Program-made: the position numbers and the translations under genes
Source: Streptosporangium amethystogenes
GTDB taxonomy: Bacteria > Actinomycetota > Actinomycetes > Streptosporangiales > Streptosporangiaceae
Length of the DNA stretch: 64,000 nucleotides
Assembly (NCBI RefSeq): GCF_000721075.1
Contig: NZ_JOEQ01000011.1
Coordinates: 1 to 64,000, forward strand
Direction: 5' to 3'
Shown: positions 47,640 through 55,531 of the stretch, piece by piece
Position numbering within the stretch: the first letter of the stretch is position 1
Layout: the number at the start of each line of letters is the position of its first letter
The notes under the pieces: generated by a model
Databases searched by the model: none
Told to the model about the DNA's origin: nothing
Seen by the model: only the letters and a program-made list of their open reading frames with translations

Positions 47640-47906
47640 ATGACCATCGCAGGCGGCATCATTCTCATCATGCTCGGCGCCATTCTCACCTGGGCGGTCG
47701 AATTCGACATCGCCGGGTTCGACATCAACGTCGTCGGTGTCATCCTGATGATCGGCGGTCTCGCATGGCTCCTGTTCGCCGTGTACCGGCTCAGCATCGC
47801 CCGCCGGGCGGTGGCGGACTCGACGGCCACCACCGTGGTCGAGGACCCGGTCGCGCACCGTCGCGTCTACGAGGAGCGGCACTACAACGACCCCCCGGTC
47901 GTGTGA
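47640..47906 (+). CDS. Small two-helix membrane protein, DUF6458-like
   Basis: 88 residues. Two hydrophobic helices (IAGGIILIMLGAILTWAVEF and VVGVILMIGGLAWLLFAVYR), then a charged tail ending HYNDPPVV. The pattern matches the small actinobacterial DUF6458 family of unknown function. ATG 47640 has GGAGGAG 5 bases upstream. Confidence 0.8.
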   Translation: MTIAGGIILIMLGAILTWAVEFDIAGFDINVVGVILMIGGLAWLLFAVYRLSIARRAVADSTATTVVEDPVAHRRVYEERHYNDPPVV

Positions 47907-47968
47907 GTTAGGTACCGGTCCGGAAGGGTAGGCGTGCCTTCCGGTCAATCGAACGGAAGGGCGAGACG

Positions 47969-48220
47969 TTGAGCAGGGTCGTATCCCGCAGTATGAGCGC
48001 CGCGAGTGGAATGCTCGGTGGCGCGATCGCCGGAGCCGTCTTCAAGCAGGTCTGGAAGTTCGCGTCGGGCAAGGACGACGCGCCCCAGGCGACCTCGGAT
48101 GAGTACGGCTGGCGAGAGGTTCTCGTGGCGGCTGCCATCCAGGGAGCGATCTTCGGTGTGGTCAAGGCCGCGATCGACCGTTCCGCGGCGCGCAGCATCC
48201 ACAGAGCCACCGGCAAGTGA
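47969..48220 (+). CDS. DUF4235 small membrane protein
   Basis: 83 residues: GMLGGAIAGAVFKQVWKFAS, then WREVLVAAAIQGAIFGVVKA and AIDRSAARSIHRATG, typical of DUF4235. Two glycine-rich hydrophobic segments suggest membrane association. TTG 47969 is the likely start, with AAGGG 8 bases upstream; ATG 47993 is the alternative. Function unknown. Confidence 0.8.
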   Translation: MSRVVSRSMSAASGMLGGAIAGAVFKQVWKFASGKDDAPQATSDEYGWREVLVAAAIQGAIFGVVKAAIDRSAARSIHRATGK

Positions 48221-48263
48221 TCACCCGCCGGGCCCTCCGGGGCCCGGTGTTCGATCTCCAGCC

Positions 48264-48298
48264 AAAGGCCGCCGGTCCCGACGGGACCGGCGGCCTTT
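48264..48298. terminator. Bidirectional terminator
   Basis: Perfect 16-bp stem AAAGGCCGCCGGTCCC/GGGACCGGCGGCCTTT with a 3-base loop, followed by a T-rich stretch (TTTCTGGTTTTT). Lies between the convergent DUF4235 and glycosyltransferase genes. Confidence 0.85.
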
Positions 48299-48334
48299 CT
48301 GGTTTTTCGTCCTGATTCCGGGAGCGGGGAGCCG

Positions 48335-49555
48335 TCAGGCGACGCCCGGGTACGAGCGGGCGCCGCCCTTCCGCCATGCCGGGAGGCGGGAGGAGAGCAC
48401 CTCCGCGTACACGGTGGCGGTCTGGGCGGCGATCTTGTTCCAGTCGTAGTCGGAGCGTGCCCGGACGGCGGCGGCGGCGCCGTACGCCGCCAGCAGGTCC
48501 GGCGCGGCGAGCAGCCGGCGCAGCACGCCCCCCAGGGTGCGCGGCTCGCGAGGCGGGACCAGTAGGCCGGTGACCCCGGGGACGACGGTGTCCAGGTGCC
48601 CGCCCACCGCGGACGCCACCACCGGCACCCCGCAGGCCATGGCCTCCACCGGCACGATGCCGAACGGCTCGTACCAGGACATGCTGACCACGGCGTTCGC
48701 CGAGCGCATCAGGACCGGGACGCGCTCGCGGGCCACCTTGCCGAGGAACCTGACCCGGTCCGCCACGCCGTGCCTGACGGCCACCCGCGAGAGCCTGCCC
48801 ACCTCGGGGTCGTCCGGGTGGCCGCCGGCGACGAGCAGCCTGGCGCCGGGGACGTGGGCGAGGGCCTGGACCGTGGTGTCCACGCCCTTACGGGGCACGG
48901 GACGGCCGATGGCGAGCAGGACGGGGCCCGGACCGAGATCGGCGCGCGGGCCCAGCGGGGTGAAGGAGCGCACGTCGACGCCGCAGGGCACGACGCTCGT
49001 ACGGCGGTGCGGCACGCCCATCCGGCGTAGTTCCGCCACCTCGTCGGCGCAGGTCGCGACGACCGCGTCCGTCTGGTGGGCGATCATCGCCTCGATCCCG
49101 AGGCGCTCGCGCGGGCTGGTGTCCGCCGCGCCCTGGTGGCGGAGCTTGACCGTACCGAGGGCGTGGAAGGTGTGCGCGATGGGGACGTCGACCTCCCTCG
49201 CGGCGACCAGGGCCGCCAGGCCGCTCATCCAGAAGTGGCTGTGCACCATGTCGGGCGGTGCGGCGTTCCAGCGCCTGGCCAGCCACAGGCCGAAGTCCGG
49301 CATCCAGGGGAGCAGGTCGTCCTTGGACAGGATCATGGCCGGACCGGCCGGGACGTGGACCACCGTGACCCCGGGGGCCAGGGCGACACTCTCCCGCTGG
49401 AAGGCGCACTCCCTGCGGGTGTAGACCGTCACCTCGTGCCCACGCGCGGCGAGCGCGATGGAGAGGGCTGCGACATGGACGTTCTGGCCTCCGGCGTCGG
49501 CTCCGCCGACGGTCGCGAGGGGGCTGGCATGTTCCGAAACCATGGCGATCTTCAT
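48335..49555 (-). CDS. GT4-family glycosyltransferase (GT-B fold)
   Basis: 406 residues. N-terminal KIAMVSEHASPLATVGGADA then GGQNVHVAALSIALAARGHE, as in sucrose-phosphate synthase/MshA-like GT4 enzymes; the C-terminal nucleotide-sugar site has LLAIGRPVPRKGVDTTVQAL and the EX7E motif in EPFGIVPVEAMACGVPVVAS. It would transfer a sugar from a nucleotide sugar to an unknown acceptor. ATG 49555 with GGAG 8 bases upstream is preferred over the ATG two codons earlier. Single gene. Confidence 0.9.
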   Translation of the reverse strand: MKIAMVSEHASPLATVGGADAGGQNVHVAALSIALAARGHEVTVYTRRECAFQRESVALAPGVTVVHVPAGPAMILSKDDLLPWMPDFGLWLARRWNAAPPDMVHSHFWMSGLAALVAAREVDVPIAHTFHALGTVKLRHQGAADTSPRERLGIEAMIAHQTDAVVATCADEVAELRRMGVPHRRTSVVPCGVDVRSFTPLGPRADLGPGPVLLAIGRPVPRKGVDTTVQALAHVPGARLLVAGGHPDDPEVGRLSRVAVRHGVADRVRFLGKVARERVPVLMRSANAVVSMSWYEPFGIVPVEAMACGVPVVASAVGGHLDTVVPGVTGLLVPPREPRTLGGVLRRLLAAPDLLAAYGAAAAVRARSDYDWNKIAAQTATVYAEVLSSRLPAWRKGGARSYPGVA

Positions 49556-49701
49556 AGGCACGTCTCCGCCGTGTCATGCGGGGCAGGCGTGCCCGCGTCC
49601 TGGGCACAACGGCCTCCCCTGCCCTCGGCAGGGGTTTTAAACGTGTTTGACCTTGAGTTCCATGGGAAGGCGAGCCTTTTTGGACGGAAAGGAGTTCGAC
49701 G

Positions 49702-49947
49702 ATGGAGGCTCCGCAGTACGTCGCCGCGCGCGTGCAGGGCGCGCTCGCCGAGGACGAGAGAACCACGGAACTCGGCGTCCGGGTGGATGTCCGAAATGAT
49801 CAGCTCTACCTGCGCGGCCAGGTCACCAGTGCCGACCGCCGCGCGCTGATCGCCAAGGTGGCCGGAGAGGCGGCCCCCGGCCTGGTCGTCCACAACGAGA
49901 TCGATGTCGTGAGCGTGGTGGAGCCGGTGAGGGAGGAGCAACTGTGA
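49702..49947 (+). CDS. BON-domain protein
   Basis: 81 residues, one BON domain: VAARVQGALAEDERTTELGV, VRNDQLYLRGQVTSADRRAL, GLVVHNEIDVV. No signal peptide, unlike periplasmic OsmY-type BON proteins, so it is probably cytoplasmic. It overlaps the phosphoesterase start (GTGA), so the pair is translated together. AAAGGAG lies upstream of ATG 49702. Confidence 0.85.
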   Translation: MEAPQYVAARVQGALAEDERTTELGVRVDVRNDQLYLRGQVTSADRRALIAKVAGEAAPGLVVHNEIDVVSVVEPVREEQL

Positions 49948-50657
49948 GCGCGCTGCGGATCGCGGCGGTCGGGGATGTGCACCTGGACGAGAGTCTCAGG
50001 GGGGATTACCGCAGGCGGCTCGACGGCATCGAGGATCGGGCCGACGTGCTGCTGCTCGCCGGCGACCTGACCCGGCACGGCACCATGGAGGAGGGGGAGG
50101 TGGTGGCGGACGAGTTCCGGGACCTGCCGATCCCGGTGGTGGCGGTGCTCGGCAACCACGACTACCACTCCGACCGGCCCGCTGAGATCGCCGCGCTGTT
50201 GCGCGGGTCCGGGATCGAGGTCCTGCACGACGACGCGACGGTGATCGACATCGACGGGGTGCGGCTCGGCGTGGCCGGCGGCAAGGGCTTCGGCGGAGGG
50301 TACGCGGGCAAGTGCGCCAGCGACTTCGGTGAGCCGGAGATCAAGGCGTTCGTCGGTCATACCAAGCGGATCGCCGATCGCTGGCGGGTGGCGCTGAAGG
50401 AGCTGGAGGCCGACTACCGGGTCGTGCTGTCCCACTACTCGCCGGTCAAGGACACCCTCGACGGGGAACCGCTGGAGATCTACCCCTTCCTCGGCAGCTA
50501 CCTGCTGGCCGAGGCGGTCGACGCCGAGGGCGCCGACCTGATCATCCACGGGCACGCGCACGCCGGTACGGAGAAGGGCGTCACCCCGGGCGGCATCCGG
50601 GTGCGCAACGTGGCGCTGCCGGTGCTGGGCCGGGCATACGGGGTGTACCTCTTGTAG
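49944..50657 (+). CDS. Calcineurin-like metallophosphoesterase
   Basis: 237 residues. All metal-binding motifs are present: DVHLD (D-x-H), LAGDLTRHG (GD), VLGNHDYHSD (GNHD), SHYSPVKD and HGHAHAGTEKG (GHxH). A dinuclear-metal phosphodiesterase or phosphatase, substrate unknown. GTG 49944 overlaps the BON gene. A hairpin terminator (50733-50756) follows. Confidence 0.9.
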   Translation: MSALRIAAVGDVHLDESLRGDYRRRLDGIEDRADVLLLAGDLTRHGTMEEGEVVADEFRDLPIPVVAVLGNHDYHSDRPAEIAALLRGSGIEVLHDDATVIDIDGVRLGVAGGKGFGGGYAGKCASDFGEPEIKAFVGHTKRIADRWRVALKELEADYRVVLSHYSPVKDTLDGEPLEIYPFLGSYLLAEAVDAEGADLIIHGHAHAGTEKGVTPGGIRVRNVALPVLGRAYGVYLL

Positions 50658-50732
50658 ACGGGTACCTTCCCGCCGCCGGGCGCACCGCAATGAGGGCCGT
50701 CGGCGGCGGAGGAGGAGGGCGGACAAGAAGAA

Positions 50733-50756
50733 GCGGGCCGGGGAGACCCGGCCCGC
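50733..50756 (+). terminator. Hairpin terminator
   Basis: GCGGGCCGGG/CCCGGCCCGC perfect 10-bp stem with a GAGA tetraloop, 76 bases after the phosphoesterase gene. Confidence 0.65.
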
Positions 50757-50867
50757 GAGGCTTCTTGGGAGTTCGGGGCGACTTGCGTTTCTACGAGCGC
50801 GAAGCTCGCGTCGAATGGTCTAGTGGGCCGACACTGAACGGGTGCTTTCGCGAGCGCGGGGCTCGCG

Positions 50868-51017
50868 TCAGACATTGAAGATGCTCACACCCCCGGGGCC
50901 GACGAGGAAGCCGAGGACGATGAGGACGATCCCCCAGAGGAGGTCGCGACGGGCCAGGATCACATAGATCCCGGAGATGACGAGGATAACTGCGATGATC
51001 CAAAGTAGGGTAGCCAT
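50868..51017 (-). CDS. GPGG-motif small membrane protein
   Basis: 49 residues: one or two hydrophobic segments (TLLWIIAVILVISGIYVILA, then WGIVLIVLGFLVGPGGVSIF). The GPGG motif near the C-terminus defines a known actinobacterial small-protein family. AGAGG lies 6 bases before ATG 51017. Function unknown. It is 22 bases downstream of the DUF6328 gene on the same strand, probably one operon. Confidence 0.8.
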   Translation of the reverse strand: MATLLWIIAVILVISGIYVILARRDLLWGIVLIVLGFLVGPGGVSIFNV

Positions 51018-51039
51018 AACCGGCCTCTGCCCTCACAAT

Positions 51040-51552
51040 TCATGACTTAACATCCTCATCATCCTCTGTTCGGTATAGATCAATTATTGGTTGAATGAAC
51101 CACAGCCAGGCGCTGGACAGGGCCACGGTTCCGCCGAACACCGCCGCGGGCCAGGCGTTGATGACCGTCTCCGCGACCAGCGCGACCGAGCTCGTCATCG
51201 CGACCGCGAGCCCGGCGGCCCCCGCTATGCCGAGTCCGTTGGCACGGTGCAGCATCTTCTCCTTCAGGCCGGTCCGGAACAGCAGGCGGTGCTGGGCGGC
51301 GGGGGTGATGAAGCAGACGGACGCGATGGCGGCACTCAGCAGGGCGATGAAGAACAGCCAGTGCCCCAGAACGTCCACCTTGTTGAAGCCCGCGGCGAAC
51401 GGCAGCGTCAGCAGGAAGGCGAAAAGCACCTGTACACCGGTGACCGCGACGCGCAGGCCCTGCAGAAGCTCGCCGAGCTCGCGGTCGACGCGTTCCTTAC
51501 GGCTTTCTCCAGGATGGGGGGTTTCTTTTTGCGTATGTTCGACCTGAACCAT
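51040..51552 (-). CDS. DUF6328 four-helix membrane protein
   Basis: 170 residues: cytoplasmic start (KERVDRELGELLQGLRVAVT), then four membrane helices (VQVLFAFLLTLPFAAGF, WLFFIALLSAAIASVCFI, LGIAGAAGLAVAMTSSVALV, FGGTVALSSAWLWFIQPIID) and a short acidic tail. Matches actinobacterial DUF6328. Function unknown. Confidence 0.82.
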   Translation of the reverse strand: MVQVEHTQKETPHPGESRKERVDRELGELLQGLRVAVTGVQVLFAFLLTLPFAAGFNKVDVLGHWLFFIALLSAAIASVCFITPAAQHRLLFRTGLKEKMLHRANGLGIAGAAGLAVAMTSSVALVAETVINAWPAAVFGGTVALSSAWLWFIQPIIDLYRTEDDEDVKS

Positions 51553-51618
51553 ACGCCCCGTTTACCCGAGTCAAAGTCCGGCATGCCTACCGTGGAGGCT
51601 ATGGGGTACGCGTGAGCC

Positions 51619-52215
51619 ATGGGCAGCCACAGTCATGAGGTCACGGACGCAATCCTGGAAACGCTGAAGCGGGCGAGCAGCGGGCTGAAGGAGGCGGATA
51701 TCAGGTTCGCGCTCGCCGGAGGCTGTGCGGCGTACGCGCGCGGGGCCGCACCCTCGCTGCACGACGTCGACTTCGTCCTCCCCGTCGAGGACGTGCCGCT
51801 CGCGCTCGAAGCGCTGGGCAAGCTGGGCTTCGAGACGGTCAAACCGCCGGAGGACTGGCTGGTCAAGGCATTCGACGAGGGCAGGCTGGTGGATCTGATC
51901 TTCTCGATCTGCGATCACCCGATCACCCCGGAGCTGCTGAAGCGGGCCGAGCCGATGAAGACCTCGGCGGTGATCCTGCCCGTCCTGGAGGCCACCGACC
52001 TGGTCATCTCGTGGCTGCTGCCGTTCTCCGAGCACACCTGCGACTACGGCTCGCTGCTGCCCCAGGTCCGTGCCCTGCGCGAGCAGGTCGACTGGAACCG
52101 TGTCGCCGCCGTCGTGCAGGACTCCCCGTACGCCTCCACCTTCCTCACCCTTCTCGGGCGCCTCGATGTCATCCCCGACTCCCTCGACTCCTCGGGCGAC
52201 CCGACCTGGCCATGA
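51619..52215 (+). CDS. Nucleotidyltransferase-like protein
   Basis: 198 residues. The motif FALAGGCAAYARGAAPSLHD followed by VDFVL is the GG-x(9-13)-hDhD pattern of the nucleotidyltransferase superfamily; the later LVDLIFSI supplies another Asp. Similar stand-alone proteins include antitoxin/AbiEii-like and aminoglycoside-type transferases, but no partner toxin is adjacent. Start codon at 51619, 66 bases from the divergent DUF6328 gene. Confidence 0.75.
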   Translation: MGSHSHEVTDAILETLKRASSGLKEADIRFALAGGCAAYARGAAPSLHDVDFVLPVEDVPLALEALGKLGFETVKPPEDWLVKAFDEGRLVDLIFSICDHPITPELLKRAEPMKTSAVILPVLEATDLVISWLLPFSEHTCDYGSLLPQVRALREQVDWNRVAAVVQDSPYASTFLTLLGRLDVIPDSLDSSGDPTWP

Positions 52216-52240
52216 AGTGCCGTCGGGGCGGCACCGGAAA

Positions 52241-52276
52241 CGAGAGGGGCCCCGCCGGGTGGCGGGGCCCCTCTCG
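52241..52276. terminator. Bidirectional terminator
   Basis: Perfect 16-bp stem (52241-52256 with 52261-52276), GGGT loop, then TCGTTC. Between convergent genes. Confidence 0.85.
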
Positions 52277-52293
52277 TCGTTCAGCGTGCCGGA

Positions 52294-52665
52294 TCAGACG
52301 GTGCCCGGTCCGCTCCCGAACGGGAAGCGGCCGTAGTACTCGCCGACGCGGTCCCGGTAGGCGGACTCCTTGAAGTTGGCCTCGTCGAACTCGGGCGCGT
52401 CCTTGATCTCGTGCTTGGTGCGCGCGACGTAGACCTTCTTCTCCTGCGGGTCGATCTGGGTCACGGTGCTCGCCGGCAGCAGGACCTTCTTGCCGAAGAT
52501 CCACGGGCCGGTGTCGACGACGAGGTAGCTCTCGCCGACCTCGTAGGTCGCCTCGTCGACGGAGCCGATCTTCCCGTCGGTGGCCTCCACGTGGTACCCG
52601 GCGACGTCGAGCGTCTTGTCCTGGCCGTACACGTCGGAGCGGTAGTTCCAGAGCTCGGGCTGCAT
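52294..52665 (-). CDS. PRC-barrel domain protein
   Basis: 123 residues. The PRC-barrel reads DVAGYHVEATDGKIGSVDEA then TYEVGESYLVVDTGPWIFGK and KVLLPASTVTQIDPQEKKVY, with a short C-terminal tail ending FPFGSGPGTV. Such proteins are common in actinomycetes and linked to stress or RNA-processing contexts, without a fixed role. ATG 52665 has GGGAGA 10 bases upstream. Confidence 0.88.
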   Translation of the reverse strand: MQPELWNYRSDVYGQDKTLDVAGYHVEATDGKIGSVDEATYEVGESYLVVDTGPWIFGKKVLLPASTVTQIDPQEKKVYVARTKHEIKDAPEFDEANFKESAYRDRVGEYYGRFPFGSGPGTV

Positions 52666-52915
52666 GGTTGAACATCTCCCTTGATTCGGGTTCTCCGGGC
52701 TCCGGTCAAGTACCCGAGCGAGGGGCACTAAACGGGGTCCGTCCACGTCAGCCGGTACGGAACACCGCCCTGCCCTTCTCGAACCGCAGGTCGCCGCGTG
52801 ATTCCGCGCTCCCGCCCCGCCCGGCGAAATCGCAGCCGGCACATGTTCGTTGATGCTCATATGTCGGCGTATGTACGGACTACAGCGCCGGGTCCGGTAC
52901 CCTTGTGGAGGTCGG
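52666..52915. other. Intergenic region before the second tRNA-Lys
   Basis: 250 bases without a gene; must hold the promoters for the leftward PRC-barrel gene and the rightward tRNA. I see no strong dyad. Confidence 0.35.
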
Positions 52916-52989
52916 GCGCCGCTAGCTCAGTTGGTTAGAGCAGCTGACTCTTAATCAGCGGGTCCGGGGTTCGAGTCCCTGGCGGCGCA
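52916..52989 (+). tRNA. tRNA-Lys (anticodon CTT), second identical copy
   Basis: Base-for-base identical to the tRNA at 30367-30440, including the acceptor GCGCCGC/GCGGCGC and anticodon loop CTCTTAA; CCA not encoded. Confidence 0.97.
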
Positions 52990-53002
52990 CATCACATGTG
53001 AT

Positions 53003-53036
53003 CGGCGCGTTTCCCTTCCATCGGGGAGACGCGCCG
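53003..53036 (+). terminator. Hairpin terminator after tRNA-Lys
   Basis: CGGCGCGTTTCCC pairs with GGGAGACGCGCCG (one G-U pair) around TTCCATCG, 14 bases after the tRNA, followed by GTCGCGTTT. Confidence 0.7.
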
Positions 53037-53228
53037 GTCGCGTTTACCCCCTGATGCGCGGTCTGTGTTCGCTCCAGCGCCATCCACCCGGCAGAACGAC
53101 CCCTCGACGGTCCGGACGCCCGTGGCACACCCGGCGAGACCGGAGAAGATGCCGCGGGAGATGCTTCTCCGAGGCCGGGATGCCGTAGACCGGCAGGTCA
53201 GAGGCCGCAAGGTTAACATGGTGAGGGC

Positions 53229-53280
53229 TTCGGAAACATTTCGGAAACATATTGACCCCACTGTGTGGTACAGCCAACAT
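53229..53280 (+). promoter_or_regulatory. Promoter with 11-base tandem repeat upstream of the LacI gene
   Basis: TTCGGAAACAT occurs twice head to tail (53229-53239, 53240-53250), then TTGACC (53252-53257) and CAACAT (53275-53280) 17 bases later. This would start transcription at about 53288, exactly at an ATG of the LacI gene, hinting at a leaderless mRNA. The repeats may be activator sites. Confidence 0.5.
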
Positions 53281-53287
53281 GATGGCC

Positions 53288-54340
53288 ATGGTGAACCGGT
53301 TTCCTGAAGCTCGACGCACGACGATCAACGATGTCGCGTCGCTCGCCGGAGTTTCCAAGGCGACCGTGTCGAAGTTCCTGAGTACGACCGACTACTACAT
53401 GTCGCAGGAGACCCGGGCCAAGATCGAGCGCGCCATCGAGGAGCTCAACTACCACCCGAACGCGCTGGCCCAGGGGCTTTCGAGCAGACGTTCCTACGCG
53501 ATCGGCGTCGTCGTGGCGAGCATCACCAATCCCTTCTACCCGGAACTGGTGGCCGGCGTGGAAGAGGTCATCGACCCGGCCGGTTACACCCTGTTGCTGG
53601 GAGCGATCGCGGAGAGCAAGGCGAAGGAGGCCGCGGTCGTCCGCACGATGATCCAGCGACGGGTCGACGGAGCGATCATCGCCTCGGCCACCATGCGGGA
53701 CGGCGGGGTGCAGCAACTGGTCAAGGCCGGGATCAACGTGGTGGTCGCCAGCCGGGAACTCGCCAAGCCGGTGGCCGACACCGTTGTGATTGACAACCGG
53801 ATGGGCGGGCGGCTGGCCGCCGAGCACCTCCGTCAACACGGCTTTGAGCAGGCTGTCTACCTGACGGGGCCGCTCGACGTCCTGGCCTTCCGGCACCGGC
53901 TCGAAGGGTTCCGCAGCGTCTACGGCGAAGCCGATGGAGCGCTCCACATCGCGCGCAGCAGCGAGCTCTCGGACGCCACCGAGGCGGCGGCGAGCCTGCT
54001 CGCCGGGCTGCGCCGACCGGCGGCGGTCTTCGCCGCCAGCGACACCCTGGCCGTCGGGCTGATGACGGCGGCGCACTCACTCGGAGTGAGTGTCCCCGAG
54101 GACATCGCGCTGATCGGATTCGACAACGTCTGGGTCGGCCAGGTGCCGGGCGTCTCGCTCACCACCGTGGACAGCAAGGCGCGGCAGGTCGGCGCGGTGG
54201 CGGCGGGCATCCTCGCCGAGCGCATCGGCAGGCACCCGAGCGGCAGTCCCGGTGGGCGTACCCCGCCGGAGCGGCGCGTCCTGGCGCCGGAACTCGTCGT
54301 CCGCGGATCCTGCGGATGCCGGCGGACGGCGACAACGTGA
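53288..54340 (+). CDS. LacI-family regulator of the adjacent ABC/CoA catabolic operon
   Basis: About 350 residues. HTH ARRTTINDVASLAGVSKATV then SKFLSTTDYYMSQETRAKIE, hinge YHPNALAQGLSSRRSYAIGV, and an effector domain with LIGFDNVWVGQVPGVSLTTV. The C-terminus is Cys-rich (RGSCGCRRTATT). ATG 53288 fits a leaderless start; 53279 is possible. A 12-bp palindrome GAAACCGGTTTC lies between it and the binding-protein gene and a partial copy near its own start (53292-53303), so it probably controls both. Confidence 0.88.
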   Translation: MVNRFPEARRTTINDVASLAGVSKATVSKFLSTTDYYMSQETRAKIERAIEELNYHPNALAQGLSSRRSYAIGVVVASITNPFYPELVAGVEEVIDPAGYTLLLGAIAESKAKEAAVVRTMIQRRVDGAIIASATMRDGGVQQLVKAGINVVVASRELAKPVADTVVIDNRMGGRLAAEHLRQHGFEQAVYLTGPLDVLAFRHRLEGFRSVYGEADGALHIARSSELSDATEAAASLLAGLRRPAAVFAASDTLAVGLMTAAHSLGVSVPEDIALIGFDNVWVGQVPGVSLTTVDSKARQVGAVAAGILAERIGRHPSGSPGGRTPPERRVLAPELVVRGSCGCRRTATT

Positions 54341-54377
54341 GAGTCCAGCACGGTCCCCAATCAGCACGGGCTTTTGG

Positions 54378-54389
54378 GAAACCGGTTTC
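54378..54389. promoter_or_regulatory. LacI-type operator GAAACCGGTTTC
   Basis: Perfect 12-bp palindrome, 33 bases upstream of the binding-protein start. TGGGAAACCGGTTTC is repeated exactly at 61271-61285 inside the CoA-transferase gene. Confidence 0.6.
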
Positions 54390-54422
54390 TATCCATCCAT
54401 CCCCCTTAGAAGGAAAGCAGCA

Positions 54423-55481
54423 ATGAGGAAGACAGCAGCTATCGCGTTGGCGTCGATCCTGGCGCTCGGTGTCTCGGCATGCAGCTCGGCGACGTCCGCC
54501 GAGGAGTCCGGCGCCGGAGGGTCGTACACCTACACCAGCGACCAGGAAGGCGTGAAGTCGCTCGACGGCGTCGCCCTGGCCTCGACCATCGGTGAGCTCA
54601 AGCCCGCCAAGAAGTACCGGGTCGCGGTGATCCTCAAGGCCCTCACGAACCAGTACTGGCAGGGCATCCAGAAGGGCGCGAAGGCCGCCGCCGACAAGTA
54701 CGGGGTCGAGGTGACCATTCAGGCCGCGAGCAGCGAGAAGGCCCAGACCGAGCAGCTCACGATCGCCCAGACGCTCGTCGGCCAGAAGTTCGACGCCTAC
54801 GTGGTGGCTCCCGAGAGCACCTCCAACCTGAACCCGGCGCTCAACCAGATGCGCTCGCAGCAGGCGCCCGTTGTCAACGTCGACGACGCCCGTGTCCCCG
54901 CGACCGTCTTCATCGGCCCGAACCACGAGGAGAACGGCATCCAGGCGGCGGACGAGCTGGCGAAGCTGTTCCCCGACGGCGGTGAGGTCGCGCAGGTCGA
55001 GGGGCAGTCGGGCTCCAGCGCGGCGATCCTGCGGATCAAGGGTTTCAAGGAGGGCGTCGCCAAGCACTCGAACCTCAAGCTGGTCGCCAGCGTCCCCGGC
55101 AACTGGGACGCGAACGCCTCCTATGCCGCGGCGCAGCAGATCATCCGGCAGAACCCGAACCTCAAGGGCATCTACGCCAACAACGACACGATGGCGATCG
55201 GCGTCGCCAAGGCCGTCCAGGAGTCGGGCAAGAAGGTCGCGGTGATCGGCACGGACGGTGTTCCGGAGGCGATCTCCGGCGTCCGGAACGAATCGATGGC
55301 CGCGACCGTCAGCCCGCTGCCCTACTACGAGGGCTTCTGGGCGGTCGAGTCGGCCATCGGCCTGCTGGAGGGCAAGGAGATCGCCCCCTGGGTCGTCGCG
55401 CCCGCCCAGCTGATCACCAAGGAGAACGTGGACCAGTTCTACGACACCGAGGGCCAGGTCATCACGGACCTCTACAAGTGA
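54423..55481 (+). CDS. Ribose-type ABC substrate-binding lipoprotein
   Basis: 352 residues. Lipobox VSAC (Cys20), a Ser/Gly-rich linker, then a periplasmic-binding-protein type 1 domain: YRVAVILKALTNQYWQGIQK, FDAYVVAPESTSNLNPALNQ, VAQVEGQSGSSAAILRIKGF and GIYANNDTMAIGVAKAVQES. This class binds sugars, sugar alcohols or autoinducer-2. It supplies the importer encoded by the next two genes. AAGGA lies 8 bases before ATG 54423. Confidence 0.9.
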   Translation: MRKTAAIALASILALGVSACSSATSAEESGAGGSYTYTSDQEGVKSLDGVALASTIGELKPAKKYRVAVILKALTNQYWQGIQKGAKAAADKYGVEVTIQAASSEKAQTEQLTIAQTLVGQKFDAYVVAPESTSNLNPALNQMRSQQAPVVNVDDARVPATVFIGPNHEENGIQAADELAKLFPDGGEVAQVEGQSGSSAAILRIKGFKEGVAKHSNLKLVASVPGNWDANASYAAAQQIIRQNPNLKGIYANNDTMAIGVAKAVQESGKKVAVIGTDGVPEAISGVRNESMAATVSPLPYYEGFWAVESAIGLLEGKEIAPWVVAPAQLITKENVDQFYDTEGQVITDLYK

Positions 55482-55531
55482 CCGTCGGGTGAGCCTCTCC
55501 CTTCGAACCACGTACCGATCGAGATGATGAG

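Noticed and set aside
51619..52215. Nucleotidyltransferase-like protein as an AbiE-type antitoxin/toxin system
   Set aside because: No partner gene is adjacent on the same strand; the upstream gene is divergent and the downstream one convergent.
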